Positions 23,201 through 33,769 of a stretch of DNA of 64,000 nt are shown piece by piece. Under the pieces are notes generated by a model. The model did no database searches. It was not told the origin of the DNA and saw nothing but the letters and a program-made list of their open reading frames with translations. A program made the translations under genes and the position numbers. Origin of the DNA: Numida meleagris (lineage: Eukaryota; Chordata; Aves; Galliformes; Numididae); contig NC_034414.1 of the NCBI RefSeq assembly GCF_002078875.1, positions 13,265,484 to 13,329,483 on the forward strand. Reading direction: 5' to 3'. How positions within the stretch are numbered: the stretch's first letter is position 1; each line of letters opens with the position of its first letter.

Positions 23201-26200
23201 GTTTCTTTTTTAGTTGCTTAGAAGAAACTGTGTTCTTTCCATCTCCACATAAGTATTGCCCTTCTTTGCCATTGTTCAGTTCAGCTGTGTTTGTATTTCC
23301 AGTCTGTGCTTTGAAAAGCCAGCCACACTGCCTCAGCATAGTTGCACTGTCTGTTCACCTGCTGTAGTAGAGCATCAGAGCATCACTTGTCATGACAGCT
23401 TATTTGGCATCCTGCTGCAATCTTACACAGCTGTCTTCCTTTACTACAGTTAACAATTGTTAGCTGCTGGCTTTAGTTTTCCAAGTAAACATAGAATTCT
23501 GGGTTTGCCTTTTAAGGCTGGTGCCCTTAATCCTGTTTTCCATTTCTGCTTCCGTTCACTATGTTCACTGGGCCTGTCTCTCCCCATCACTTACCCTTCT
23601 TTGCCTCTCAGTCCGTCCATCCCCACAGCTTTTCTTGTATCTAGAGTAGCTTTCATTTTCACGTACACCAAAATAATGGTTCTTCAGTCTATTTTTGCTT
23701 TGTATCCAGTTGTCCCTCTTCAGTTGTTCCCATGTTATCTCCTTTATTGTTGTACTTCATTTGCTAGATAAATGTCAGCACTTTTCTCTTTGCTTTGTCA
23801 ACTCTTTGTCCTTCCTCCCTCACAATCCTGTCAGATGTAAGTGCATTTGAGTTGTTCAGTTAGGACCAGGTCAGTACCATCTGTTATACAAAGGTCTTAC
23901 TCTCTGCTATGTTTAAGTTGTGGCTTTGGAAGACTAAGCAGTCATATAAATGAAAGTAACTTCAAAAGGTGTTTTGACTAGTATATTAACTTGATAAGCT
24001 ATATTCCTCTATGTGCTTGCATGCCCTGTTCCTTTAACTGCCTTTATTTCATGTTACTGACTCTATGCTTGAATAGAGAAGTAGTTAACTGGGTAATTTA
24101 GAACACTGGTATGAACTAAAAATCTGTTGTGGGGTAGAGATCACTTGTGCATTGATGTACTTTGTCTTTTCAATAACAGCAGCAGCAGGACTTGTTCTGA
24201 AAATAAATCCTTTGCTAACCTTTGTAGTGTTTTCTATGTGGAGGAAGCTGTTCAGACCTTGTTCTTAGCTCTGGTTAGCTGTGAATTTACTTACCATGTA
24301 TGCATTTGATATCCTTGCTTTCTTTCTCAAGGACATTAATTAGAAAAGGAGCAAAGATGAGATTTAGCTCTAGGACTCCAAACTGGAGATTACTTCATAC
24401 TGAAACATTTGAAACCTTGAAAGGCTTTCTTCTTGCTGAGCTAGAAGGAGCATCAGCTTTAGTGGCTACTGCCTGTGTTGATCCCAGTGTTGTTGGCAGC
24501 AAGATATGTTTGGGAGTCAGAGGAGATCTCGTTGAGCTGCCTGGCTGCTTTAACAAATGGAAGCTTCCATTACACGCAAGCATCTGTAAAAGGTGATCTG
24601 TAAAAGTAAGGAGAGTGATGGCCTGATTGTTCTTTGATTCAGCTAGGAATACGTTCTGCCTGATAAGTTTAAAGATGAATAGAAACTTGGGTTGTTTTTG
24701 TTTTAAGAAACAACTTCACATGAAGTAAAGATCTGGCTTGAAAGCATCAATTCACTGAGGTAAATGGCATGGCTGCTTTGGTCGTACGCCCCGCTCTCTA
24801 GGATACCAGGTTAATTGGATGAGTAGAAGCAGTAGGCTTTTTGTATGAAAGTTAAGGAAGCCATTGTGTGGGGAAATCTACTACTTCAGACCTGCTTTTC
24901 TTCCCTGTTTCAGCCCTCAGATTCTACAAAATTTTGGTGGAACTTCTTCATGAAATTCGGTATATGTCTTCTCTCCATAAGCAGTTAATGCAGTTTAGCT
25001 GATACGATGGCTGATATCTGAATAAGTGGTCTGTACATAGGTACATTTCTTGTGTTGATCTCCTAGATAATCAAATTCCAGAAGAATCAGAAGAAAAACG
25101 TTCAGGTGTCCATTCAAGCAAAAGAGCTTGAAACAAGCAGTGCTATAAATAAGAGGGACAAAAGTTCTACATTGATTTGTTAGCAAAGAAGGAAAAGTAG
25201 TAGTAAGTTTGAGAGTAGGTGGGAGTCTCACTTCAGTAGCTAGTATATCTCCATTGGAACAGTTTCTCAAACTGGAATCGAGGGCTCAGAGTAGTTTAAA
25301 CTGCAGCTTACACATCATAAATAATATAAAATGAAATACTTTAAAGACGTTAAAGTTTTTTAAAAAGTAATAATAATAATCCTACCACCTTTCACTTGAA
25401 CTGAAGTCATTGCTCAAGACTCATATAGAGAATCTCTTTATGGCAACAAGAATCCTCGTGTGTCTCTGTAGCAGTGGTATTGAACCTCAGTACATATTTA
25501 CTGCTATATTTATTTTAAAATAATTCCTTTCCACCTTTGCCAGTTCTGGTCTTGTTTTAGTCTTCTGTGCCTGGCTTGAATTCACCGATATTTCTAAGAT
25601 ACCTTGGGAAGTTAACTTAAGAAAAGGTAGCATGAATGGAAATCTAGCTAGAGTGGAGGAAATAAATAGAGCAGAGTCTGTATAAGACTGGTGAATGGAT
25701 TTTGTTAGTGGCTGGCTGTCCAAATGTCACCAACAACTTGGGCACCGTGGGAAGAGCAAGCTTAAACTCATGGCTCTGCCTGAGAGAGTATGGGTGCAGT
25801 ATCTCAATTGCAGGCGTCTGGGCCTGGATCTTCAGAGATCCATTACAGGCCAAAGATAAGTTTGGACTGTTGTGTGCCTGGTGGGGCAGATGTAACTTGA
25901 AGAAAGTGTAGTCATCCACCCGTGCTGATGCACCTCACTGTTTAATCCAGAGATGACTGACTTTGTGTGAGGCATCATGGAGCTCATGTACTGGCTTGCT
26001 CAGCATGAGTAGTGTGATGCTGCTGAAACGCTGGAAGAATGATAATGCTGGAACGTGGATCTGAGATACTATCTCACTGCTTATGCCCTGCTTAAACAGT
26101 TGATAAGCATTGTTGAGATAGCCAGGAATGTTATAAACTTACAGTTGACAGTGTTTCTGTCAACATTTTTCTTGAAAGTCTCTTAACAACTGGAATGTAT

Positions 26201-28083
26201 GTGAGAGCCCTTTAAAGTGTACTTTTTTCTGTCTGAGAGTAGTAATCAACACTGAAAGGTCCTTAAGAAGGAGCTTTGCAATCTGTGCAATTCAGAATTT
26301 AATAACACATGTAACTGCTTACAGAAATAAAGACAAGCATGAAAGAAATTTATTAGAAATTATAAGAGTTTTGGCTGATTGTTAAAATTTGGTCCGAATG
26401 GCTGCAGTAGTCAACCTAAAGGATTCTGGGTACTACAGGGGAAATAGGAAATACTTCAAAATCTTTCCTTTTCTCTCCTTCCTATCCTAAATAATTGGTT
26501 TATTAGTTGATTAGGGCTCTTACCCAGAAGGGAGAAGGCGTGCTGCTATGCACTTCAGTGTAGCCAGGTTCAAATACAAACTAAAAGATATTTCTGAAAA
26601 GCTTCTTGAATAAAAATGTTGGGATTTCTTGTGTTTGTCTCTAGTGCGAATGACTAGCCTGTAATTGTTAGCAGTCACAACCAGGTCTCTCTTCAGTAAA
26701 GACAAGGAAAGAGAGAACAATAACGTAATGTTGTGTAAACATGTCTCGAGGAATTTCATGCAGTATTTAGTCCTGGATCAGTGAAAACGAGTTCATATTA
26801 CTTGGGAACCTAGAAAGATGAGAGAGTGCAAAGCTGGAGTTAGCCAGATGTGCTGGAGGGGGAACCACAAGAAACAAGTCTGGAACATCTCTGGTGTACC
26901 TATGCAGAAGACAAAATTTGGCTGTATTTCAGTGGGAATGTTGCTGCTTTAGTTCAGGGGATGAAGGGAAAAGTAGTTTGTTAGGTGTAGCACAGCAAAT
27001 GGGCAAGCGTTCTGAGAAGGAACCTTAGTTACACCGCTTCTTCCTCAACTACAGGCAAAATGCTAAAGTTGTCTTAGCTCTTGGTCACTTGATGCGTAAT
27101 TAACTCCTGCATGCCTACTTCTTTTGCAACATATAAACTCCTCTAGGATAGTTAACAAGAAACATCTTATTTTGAAGCCTATGGAATTCAAGGTGTCGTG
27201 TTTTACGGCTGAATTTTTCTTTACTAGGTTTCAGAAACTTTTGGTGACTGTTATTTTGTTCATAGTAAACCGTAAGAACAGTCAAGGGAGAAGTAGACAG
27301 TACTGGGAAAATTCTTCTGCTTTGTAAGGGCAACAACAAGAAAAGCAAGACGTACAGTGTAAAACGTGAAGTTCTTAGCTGTTTGAGTACTTGTTCTATT
27401 TCCCAAGTACACTTCCTTTTGCCAGAGGGGAAATTGACTTGCTCTGTAATGAAGGTGTTTCTACTTTTGCATACTCGATTAACATATGGACTTCTTGCCC
27501 GGTGTTAAATTGCTGAATAGTTACCTGCTGGTGGTGCAGAACCTAGAAGAAACCAGCACGTGAATTACATTTTTATCACCTTAGCGAAAAGGGCAAGGCT
27601 ATCAAGTGAAAACTCAGTCGTGCCGCACAATAAGCAGCTCGACTTCACTGCTTGCCTCCCTCCTCCAAGTTGCTGAGGGAGACGGCAGTTTATTGCTAAA
27701 CAGTTTAATATGAACTGAAAGTCATACTGAGCCTCTGGTTGGGGAGGAATAGAAAACGATTTGCTTTCTGGTTGGTTTGAACCTTGACCTACTGGATGGA
27801 GTTTAGAGAATGCAAATGTAGATTAAAAAATAGTATGAAGTATCAAGCAGTTGAGGGGGAGGGAAAAAGAAACAGTGACTGCAGTTCATCTTTATGATCT
27901 AACCTGAGTTTACGTACGACTTTTCTTGTGTGTTAATGATCTCTCGTTAGTTTAAAACCGCGTACTCCGGTTATTTTATTCATTGAAGCGCTTTATTGCA
28001 CGCCGTTTTGTTTTTTAACTTTTCTTCTTTTTCCATTTAAACAGAAAGATTCCAGCCAACCTGCTGAATGCAAACAACAGTAA
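5271..28083 (+). CDS. NAP1L4: NAP1L4: nucleosome assembly protein 1-like 4 (whole gene, 14 coding exons)
   Basis: Histone chaperone of the NAP1 family. It binds H2A-H2B (and linker histone), shuttles between cytoplasm and nucleus and assists nucleosome assembly. Fourteen exons join in frame to 1,158 bases, giving 385 residues; human NAP1L4 is about 375. A nuclear-export-like helix lies near residues 32-46. A long dimerisation helix near 62-108 leads into the NAP core (about 110-340), with a basic nuclear localisation stretch KKKQKHK at 265-271. The tail is strongly acidic (345-373) and ends in CKQQ. The exon-7 and exon-8 residues ([27 protein letters not shown]) match NAP1L4 and not its paralogue NAP1L1, and the neighbours PHLDA2 and SLC22A18 agree. 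The start is the first ATG of the spliced mRNA, with G at +4. All introns are GT-AG. Confidence 0.96.
6145..6206 (+). CDS. NAP1L4: NAP1L4 exon 4
   Basis: 62 bases after a TTCTAG acceptor and before GTAAGA. It encodes residues 5-26, including [13 protein letters not shown], which matches the N-terminus of vertebrate NAP1L4. Confidence 0.95.
7647..7746 (+). CDS. NAP1L4: NAP1L4 exon 5
   Basis: 100 bases, acceptor CATAG, donor GTAAGT. It encodes residues 26-59 with the leucine/valine-spaced segment [15 protein letters not shown], the nuclear-export-type helix of NAP1 proteins. Confidence 0.96.
8384..8475 (+). mobile_element. CR1 LINE 3'-end fragment
   Basis: Contains the CR1 tail signature GGTTGGACTGGATGATCTTG followed by TCTTTTCCAACCTTGGTGAT, in sense orientation in NAP1L4 intron 5. 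Only the terminal ~90 bases remain. Confidence 0.88.
8606..8747 (+). CDS. NAP1L4: NAP1L4 exon 6
   Basis: 142 bases, acceptor TTTTAG, donor GTGAGA. It encodes residues 59-106, the long amphipathic dimerisation helix ([29 protein letters not shown]). Confidence 0.97.
8874..8960 (+). CDS. NAP1L4: NAP1L4 exon 7
   Basis: 87 bases, 126 bases downstream of exon 6, acceptor TTTAG, donor GTAAGT. It encodes residues 107-135 ([19 protein letters not shown]), the segment that best separates NAP1L4 from NAP1L1. Confidence 0.97.
9181..9315 (+). repeat. Copy A of a duplicated ~125-bp intronic segment
   Basis: Begins CACTGTTCGTAACC and includes GGTTCCATTCCAGTGCTACA. A clearly related copy in the same orientation lies at 13761-13885. 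It is not CR1 and I do not recognise the family. Confidence 0.7.
9858..9869 (+). promoter_or_regulatory. CTCF-type motif in NAP1L4 intron 7
   Basis: GCCATCTAGTGG fits the CTCF core in this orientation (GCCMYCTRSTGG) at every position. The motif alone does not show occupancy. Confidence 0.4.
10511..10636 (+). CDS. NAP1L4: NAP1L4 exon 8
   Basis: 126 bases, acceptor TTTCACAG, donor GTAAGT. It encodes residues 136-177. After a variable acidic linker comes the family core motif [20 protein letters not shown]. Confidence 0.97.
10727..11469 (+). mobile_element. CR1 LINE, 5'-truncated copy 1 (ORF2 end plus 3' tail)
   Basis: Starts inside the reverse-transcriptase ORF (decayed [11 protein letters not shown] region) and runs through [22 protein letters not shown] sequence to the 3' end CGATTCTATGA. 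Sense to NAP1L4, intron 8. The frame is broken by several stops and indels, so it is an inactive relic. Confidence 0.88.
11470..12685 (+). mobile_element. CR1 LINE, 5'-truncated copy 2, abutting copy 1
   Basis: Begins right after the 3' end of copy 1 and extends to GTGATTCTGTGAT, the CR1 terminal repeat. It is better preserved than copy 1 and carries a 268-codon open stretch of reverse transcriptase. The pair most simply represents a second insertion at the tail of the first, or a tandem event. Confidence 0.9.
11518..12324 (+). pseudogene. CR1 reverse transcriptase fragment (inactive)
   Basis: The open frame encodes the palm and thumb of a CR1 non-LTR reverse transcriptase. Residues run [28 protein letters not shown] and [10 protein letters not shown], then the catalytic box, which reads FADH where active CR1 copies have FADD; thumb sequence follows. 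The second catalytic Asp is lost. The endonuclease and N-terminal part of ORF2 are absent, and near 12300 the frame shifts so the C-terminus ends early. The element would have copied its RNA at a nicked target; this copy cannot. Confidence 0.88.
13307..13378 (+). CDS. NAP1L4: NAP1L4 exon 9
   Basis: 72 bases, acceptor TTTCTAG, donor GTGAGT. It encodes residues 178-201, [17 protein letters not shown] followed by SEPGQPM. Confidence 0.97.
13761..13885 (+). repeat. Copy B of the duplicated ~125-bp intronic segment
   Basis: Shares CACTGTTCGTAACC, then AGGTTCCATTCCAGTGCTACA-like sequence and a TTCCTTATTTGGAGACATTC-type end with copy A at 9181-9315. Same orientation, NAP1L4 intron 9. Confidence 0.7.
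15269..15396 (+). mobile_element. CR1 LINE 3'-end fragment
   Basis: TTCAAGGAACGTTTAAATGT to GATTCTATGAT; typical CR1 tail in sense orientation, NAP1L4 intron 9. It is very like the tail at 8384, so probably the same subfamily. Confidence 0.9.
15628..15767 (+). CDS. NAP1L4: NAP1L4 exon 10
   Basis: 140 bases, acceptor CTTCTAG, donor GTAAGG. It encodes residues 202-248. The start reads [14 protein letters not shown] where NAP1 proteins normally have SFVLEFHFEPN; the rest ([28 protein letters not shown]) is typical. Confidence 0.96.
17404..17549 (+). CDS. NAP1L4: NAP1L4 exon 11
   Basis: 146 bases, acceptor TCTTTAG, donor GTAAGC. It encodes residues 248-297: [20 protein letters not shown], then the basic [14 protein letters not shown] segment and [10 protein letters not shown]. 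It holds the family nuclear localisation signal. Confidence 0.97.
19114..19136 (+). CDS. NAP1L4: NAP1L4 exon 12 (23-base micro-exon)
   Basis: Acceptor TTTTTTGCAG, donor GTAAGT. It encodes the end of codon 297 and SGDGESL to residue 304. Human NAP1L4 has the same peptide at this place, which confirms so short an exon. Confidence 0.93.
19726..19845 (+). CDS. NAP1L4: NAP1L4 exon 13
   Basis: 120 bases, acceptor CTTTGCAG, donor GTATGT. It encodes residues 305-344 ([38 protein letters not shown]), the last folded part of the NAP core. Confidence 0.97.
19846..21274 (+). other. NAP1L4: NAP1L4 introns 13 and 14
   Basis: Introns 19846-20137 and 20168-21274. Ordinary AT-rich intron sequence; nothing else recognised. 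Confidence 0.55.
20138..20167 (+). CDS. NAP1L4: NAP1L4 exon 14 (30-base acidic exon)
   Basis: Acceptor TTTTTCAG, donor GTGAGA. It encodes [10 protein letters not shown] (345-354), the first part of the acidic tail. It is a multiple of three, so skipping it would keep the frame. Confidence 0.93.
21275..21331 (+). CDS. NAP1L4: NAP1L4 exon 15 (acidic tail)
   Basis: 57 bases, acceptor CATAG at 21274, donor GTAAAG at 21332. It encodes [19 protein letters not shown] (355-373). A second AG three bases downstream makes a NAGNAG acceptor. The frame stays open past the donor to a stop at 21389-21391. Confidence 0.92.
21332..28044 (+). other. NAP1L4: NAP1L4 intron 15 (6.7 kb)
   Basis: The largest intron. 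No CR1 element, tandem repeat or gene is recognised. The stretch about 22850-23830 is pyrimidine-rich on +. Its first 60 bases extend the reading frame by 19 codons to a stop, giving an alternative C-terminus if retained. Confidence 0.6.
28045..28083 (+). CDS. NAP1L4: NAP1L4 exon 16, coding part (stop codon)
   Basis: Acceptor AAACAG; encodes [12 protein letters not shown] and TAA at 28081-28083. The PAECKQQ ending is shared with NAP1L1 and with the long isoform of NAP1L4. It follows a 6.7-kb intron, by far the largest in the gene. Confidence 0.93.
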   Translation, partial: KDSSQPAECKQQ

Positions 28084-28320
28084 TAAGGAAATACCACTTC
28101 AAAGTGATATTTGAACAACATGTAACAAATATTTGGATACCTGGCCTGCAGTTCAGGATACTTCATCGCTGCAGCACAATCTTATTAACAATGCTTAAAA
28201 TTAATTTGTTTTAAAATGCATGATTTTCACTAACTTTTCTTTATTGCTTAACATGTACAGTGGCAACTTCAATGCATTTGGGAAATAAGAGGTTTAAATA
28301 AAGCACACTCTACAGCCGTT
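28084..28320 (+). other. NAP1L4: NAP1L4 proximal 3' UTR
   Basis: Sequence from the stop codon to a likely cleavage site about 18-20 bases after AATAAA at 28297-28302. Confidence 0.75.
28297..28302 (+). terminator. NAP1L4: NAP1L4 proximal poly(A) signal AATAAA
   Basis: Canonical hexamer about 215 bases after the stop codon, followed by GT-containing sequence. Likely the main or the short-form 3' end. Confidence 0.75.
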
Positions 28321-29330
28321 GGTACACTGTAGCTTAGTATGTCAGTAGGCCTTTAGAGCCTTTTACCCTATGCATAGGGGAATAGTCCAGACTACCAAGT
28401 GAAGATTCTCCATTTTCTTGTTCACCTTGAAAATTGTGGGATAGCAATGTACTGAGAAGCTAAAGTGAATGGATTACATGTATGGTAGCTGAAACAGAGC
28501 AATATGAACTTTTTGCTAGTTCCCTCCCCTCTTTTTTAATGTTTCTTGCAACCTACAAATCGAACTAGTGCTTGAGCAGCTTTAAATGTCATATTTATTA
28601 TCTCAGTAAAACCAATTGAATTGAAGTAATTTTACTTCATTGAAGGGGGTGTCATATTTGAGACTTAGTTGTTCATCTTACTATTTATTTATTCATGTTT
28701 GTAAGTACTTTGACAGAATTAGTGCTTTTTAATAGTTTTTAATATACTTGAAAATATTCTTCCTGTTTTGCATAAAATATGGGTACTTGTAAAACAAATT
28801 TTTTAATTGGTCTCAATGTAGTAGCCTAGGCAGAAGAAATGAACTTACATCAGAATGACAACTCTTCTGGATGAAGATCAAAACATAAAGGCCAAACTGT
28901 TGCTGTTGATGGAAGTGGGTTGCAGCCAAAGAACCAGAAAAATTCCAGTAGTCTTATCGCTTAGTGTCCAGCATGGAAAGACCTTACACTCTGAACACAG
29001 AAGTTTAATGAGATTGAATTCAATAAATCTGAAGTTTTTGGTGTCTTACTTGCAACACTGAAATTATTTCATTCCACAGTTTGTTTTATTTAAAGCTCTG
29101 AAGTCTTCAAAACTACTTTCTGTTGTTGTGCGGCACTTCAGGTACATGTTTCTAGTTTCAGCATCCATTGCCAACCTCTGGCAGCAGTTGAATAGCAGCT
29201 GTATCAACACTGTGACCAGGCATGTAGAGTGCTCCAGCCTTACCTTACACATTTGTAACTTAATACGGTGTTTTCAATTTGTACAGAATAGATAGAATAT
29301 TCTATTAAAGTTGTGAAACATTAATTTTGG
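28321..29330 (+). other. NAP1L4: Possible distal 3' UTR extension of NAP1L4
   Basis: AT-rich sequence with an AU-rich element (ATTTATTTATT at 28683-28693) and a variant signal ATTAAA at 29304-29309, followed by a TG-rich stretch. This resembles an extended 3' UTR. It is an inference without transcript data. Confidence 0.45.
29304..29309 (+). terminator. NAP1L4: Candidate distal poly(A) signal ATTAAA of NAP1L4
   Basis: The second commonest poly(A) hexamer, with a downstream GT-rich region (about 29325-29345). Confidence 0.45.
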
Positions 29331-32300
29331 TGCCTGTCTGGTCCATAATGCTTCTAAGGGTCACTGAAAGTCCCTTTACCTTTTGCAGTTAATTCTGAAG
29401 TCTGTAATAAGGGCATGCCACCTCTTTGGCCTAGTACAGCTCTTGAATAAGTGAGCATGCAGCTAGTTTCCTTTGCTAGTCAAAAACCAGAGAAAACTAG
29501 CCTACCTAAAAATCGCATTACGGAGTTCTTCAATGCAAAGCAGAACAAACTTGCTCTATTTGCAAGTAGTTTCCTTAACCTCTAGGCATCTGGGCTGTCT
29601 TGCAGAGTTTGGGTGGTGGTGGTGTGAGCCAGTGCTTTTAAAGATTCTGTAGAATTAAGTAATGCAGTCAACAGGCTAAATGAGGGAAGGAGGAAGATGG
29701 AGGGGGGGAGTGGGTAGGTTCTGTGCTTCTATACTGAGAAGGGGAAAAAGGTTTGTAGCTGAAGACTGGCTCATTGCCCCTAACTGTAAGTGTAGGGGAG
29801 ATAAGCTACACCATGCACTGCTCCTGGTGTAGATGTATGGCAGGCAAGAGTAGGAATAATTGGAGCCTGCATGCGTGCAAACTGCCTAACAGCTGTGCTA
29901 GAGATGTTGGGGCAGCAGATAGAGTTATCTGAATGGTTGTCTCGTATATATACACATAGAAGAAATTGAATGATGCTTCTTTATGGCAGCAGAAGCCTAC
30001 TTTCTACTACATGGTTAAACAGGAGTGCTGCTACCTGGAGATAAACATCTGCACATTAGCACACTCGTAATTTATGTGCATGAATCCTTAAAGGCTAGCT
30101 TTAATTTTGAGAAAACGGGAAATTCCGGAACACGGAGAGTGAATGTGCCAGCATTCAGGAGGAGCAAATGAGATGAGTGGGTAATGAGGCTGACGAGCAA
30201 GATGGGAAAGCAGTGGGAAAGCTGAGCTGGGCTTGGTTAAAGCAGCGTTAGTGCCAGTTGGGACAGCCCAGCAGGGAGCAGATCTTGTCAGAACCGAGCC
30301 TTGCCTTTACCATTGCTGATCTACCTGATAATGAGTGCTTAATAAACTCTCGTCTGTTTTCTGATTGTTATTTATAGACATAAGCTGCAGCTGAAAAGGA
30401 AAAAAAAAACGCTGTGTTTTCTGAAGACTGCCTGAAGCCAAATAAATTGTCGGGTTGTAGGCAAAATCAAAGCGGGAAGTTTGAAAAATAGGCGAGACCT
30501 AAAAACGTGAGTCTTCATCCATGCCTGCTAAGCATTGCAGCAACTCGATAGAGGAAATGGGTTCGGCCTGTGCAAGCACACTGGGTTGACTCAGTCTTAG
30601 TTTCAGCAGCTTCCGACCCAAGGAAATAAATGGCTCTCGAGGAAGGAAGCCTTGAAGGCACTGCACTGCCAACCAGGGCGGTTTCTTAGGGGGCTTTGGC
30701 ACGGGGTTAGGGGCTCTGTGGGAACTCATGGCTGGGAGGACTGGGTGATGCTGTCTTGCAGGCCAATTTTGGTGAGTTCAGTTATCTGGGTTTGGCTACC
30801 ACCTGGCTCGGCTTTGTGGTAGCTGGAAGAATTAAAATGCTCTCTGCAAGTTTCCACTCTCCTTACGAAACAAGCTTTTCCTGTTCTAAAATAAAGGAGG
30901 CTTAATAAATTCATTCTCAGGGAAACGTTGCCCTGATGGCAGCTCCAGGCCAGCGCGCTCTCCTGCAGGAAGCCGCCTCAGCATGGCCAGAGAACACGCA
31001 GGGAGAGGTCGGGCTGGTCGTGGCACAAGGAAATAGCTTGTTCCCTGCGAATTTAGTGATTCAGAAGGCCAGCTTGAGATGTCAGACATGCTCCGGCTGC
31101 CTGAAGTTACCCCGCATTAGCACATAACCTTATGAACTCGTGCTAGAGATCTGCGCCTTTTTCTGAAGCATCTCAGCTCGGTCCTTTTGGGAAAAGATTA
31201 CAGCTCAGCGAGGGGCTGCTAGGAGGCAGCCTTTCCAGAGGAGCCTGTAAACACGAACTGTGGGCTGGGTGAGATGTGAGGCTTGCTTCTCCCCCACGTT
31301 ACATTTCCCACAGCCTTGGGATTGCTGAACTTTGCCTGGTCCCATGGCCCTCAGTGCGCAGCTGCTGTAGGACATGAAGTTGGCCTCCTGCAGATCATCC
31401 CAACAAGCTGTTGCAAATGGCAAGGCTTTCTGTAAGATGTTAAAAAAAAAAAAAAAAAAGCTACGAAATTCTGCCACCTGCGCTTCTTCACTCTGCCTCT
31501 TCTGATGGATCTGTCTCTATGATTTCTGAAACAGAGCCGGGGAGGTGCTGCTTCCTGGCATCTGCCCAGCTCTGTTGCCATGGCGGTGACCCGTGTGCGG
31601 AGGTGCTGCTTTCCCAGGCAGCGTGGTCACACCACCCGCAGCGGGCAAGGCCCTTTCCTCATGTGCTCACGCTGTGCCCTAAATACCTCCCGCCTCTCAC
31701 CGGCCGAGGACGGCAAGCGCTGTCAGCCACTCAGGTCTGACAAGCATTCAAAGCAAGGAACTAAATACCTGAATGAACCCCTCCGAGGCTGTGTGCTGTT
31801 AATGAAGCATCCTGTGAATGAAGGCTGAGCTGTTCGCCAAGTGCCAGCGTTGCCTGCAGACCGGTCCCCTCTCTGCCTGCTCACCTCGCCCTTACACAAG
31901 CGAGCCGCTCCACCCAGCCGCCTCGCTCTTGCACAAGCCTCATTACCCGCCGGGTTTTACCGTGGGAATCCAGACACCAACCCAGCTGAATGAAACCCGG
32001 TGAGCGCGGGCTCCCATTGGCAGCTCACACCATCCTTGCTGCTAACACCCTGCAAAAAGCCCAAATCCTGACACAAGTTTTCCTCTCTGGAAGGGGCTGT
32101 CTGCAGCAACGCTGTCGTCCCGCTGCTCACCCCTTCTCTGCCCCCAGTACCCATGGGTTGAGCACGACCGATACCGGAGCAGTCCCAGCTTAAAGGGCTG
32201 AAAGGAAGCGGGATGGAAAGGAATGTGCTCATTATGCAACATGACCCAAAGGAAAATAATACGTGTGATAATATTTTGCATTTGCTTGGGGCGGAAACTA

Positions 32301-32390
32301 AACAGAATGGCACGATGCTGGAAAGGACCATTGGTCTCTACTCTGTGTGAGCTGTTAAATGACCATCCTACAAAGCGAAAAGAAGTCTTT
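29331..32390. other. Intergenic DNA after NAP1L4
   Basis: No exon or repeat family recognised. It contains an A18 run at 31442-31459. From about 30900 the sequence becomes more GC-rich, with many short chance ORFs on both strands that show no domain. Confidence 0.5.
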
Positions 32391-32595
32391 AGCAGTAAGG
32401 GTGGTGAGGCACTGGCACAGGTTGCCCAGGGAGGAGGTGGATGTCCTGTCCCTGGATACACTCGAGGTCAGACTGGATGGGGCTCTGAGCACCTGATCTA
32501 GTGTAGCTGTCCCTGTTCATTGCAGGGAATTGGACCAGATGGCCCTTAAGGGTCCCTTCCAACTCAAATGATCCTAAGATTCCATGGTTCTATGG
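32391..32595 (+). mobile_element. CR1 LINE 3'-end fragment
   Basis: GTGAGGCACTGGCACAGGTT followed by TGCCCAGGGAGGAGGTGGA is the classic CR1 distal region. It ends in GGGTCCCTTCCAACTCAAAT and a degenerate ATTCTATGG. Sense orientation, intergenic. Confidence 0.92.
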
Positions 32596-33769
32596 AATCC
32601 AGCTGTTGCACGCTTGCCCAACTTTTAGGGGGAAAGGAGGGGTTCACTGCTGCGTTTTGGCCTTATTGGCCAAGAGAGGGAAGTTCACACTTGCAAGTAA
32701 AAACCTGAGCTCAGGAGAGCAGGAACACAAGTTGGCCACGTGCGCCCATCCACCAGCGTGCAGCCACTGTGTCGGGGAAAACCAGCGTGTGGGCTGAGAG
32801 AAAGGCTGCGAGATGTTCTCGCCTCCCTCTTTTTTTTTTTAATTTCACCCAATTATGTAGTCTTCCTTCTTCCTTTCACGCTCCTGGCTTAAGGCACATT
32901 TGAAAGTCTTTGATATGCCTGGACAGAAAGAGGAGGGGTGGGTGCAGAATTAGTGTCAGTGCCACGAACAGTGAAAACACCTCAAGTGGGAGATGGGCTA
33001 TAACTTGTTGGGAGAGGCGGAAAGGTCGCACGGCGCTGCCGTGCACGAGTGAATAGTTCAAGGCATTTTGATGCAGAGAAAAACCAATTAAGTTATAACC
33101 ACTGCTGACATTCCCCTGAGACGTTTCATCTCTCACCGCTTCAAAAAAGCAAGGAAAAACAAATTACGTCCTTTCAATCCCAGATTTATATAGGATGAAT
33201 TGTTGCTTAGCCTATGAAAAGATCAAAAAGGAGATCTTTGAAAGAAAGATCGCCTACAAAGGATGCTGGACTATTATTACACCAAAAAAAAAAGGTTAAT
33301 AAGCACAGTTTAAGTCAAAATGTAGACAAGCGCCGTGTGTGCAACAAAGTGCCAGCGAGAGCTGCTTTCTCAGGCATTTCACAGCTGGCAGTAGGAGGGT
33401 AAAGCACGGCGCTGGGGTTTTGGCTGAGTCTGCAGCTGTAAGCTTGGTGGAGCTCAGTAGGCTGCAAAGTACTGAGGCTGCAGGATGGATGGGAGCTCCT
33501 GCGCAAGCAAAAGGGGTGATGGAGGCAGGGGACAGGGTTGAGGCAGCATGTCACCTCCTGCTGTGGGCTCTGGAGGAGATCCCTCCGCAGAGGTGCCCGG
33601 TGCAGGGTGAGCATGGGGAGCAGAAGCACCCCACTTCTTTGGGGACTGAGTGGGACAGCTCAGCAAGGTGCCATTCCTGACGCCGAGCAGGGAAGGGGAT
33701 GGCTGCACGGGCTTCGCTGGCCACGGCTTCGGAGCATCCCTCCTGCATCTGCAGGGACAGAGGGGGCAG
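32596..33769. other. Intergenic DNA, nothing recognised
   Basis: Mixed composition, no known element. Overlapping ORFs on both strands after 33300 have no domain and are attributed to GC content. Confidence 0.5.

Noticed and set aside
5271..28083. Assignment as NAP1L1
   Set aside because: Exon 7-8 residues, the SGDGESLDEDSEF segment and the PHLDA2/SLC22A18 neighbours all indicate NAP1L4.
28855..29061. 68-codon ORF downstream of NAP1L4
   Set aside because: It lies in the probable distal 3' UTR, has no domain and no good start context.
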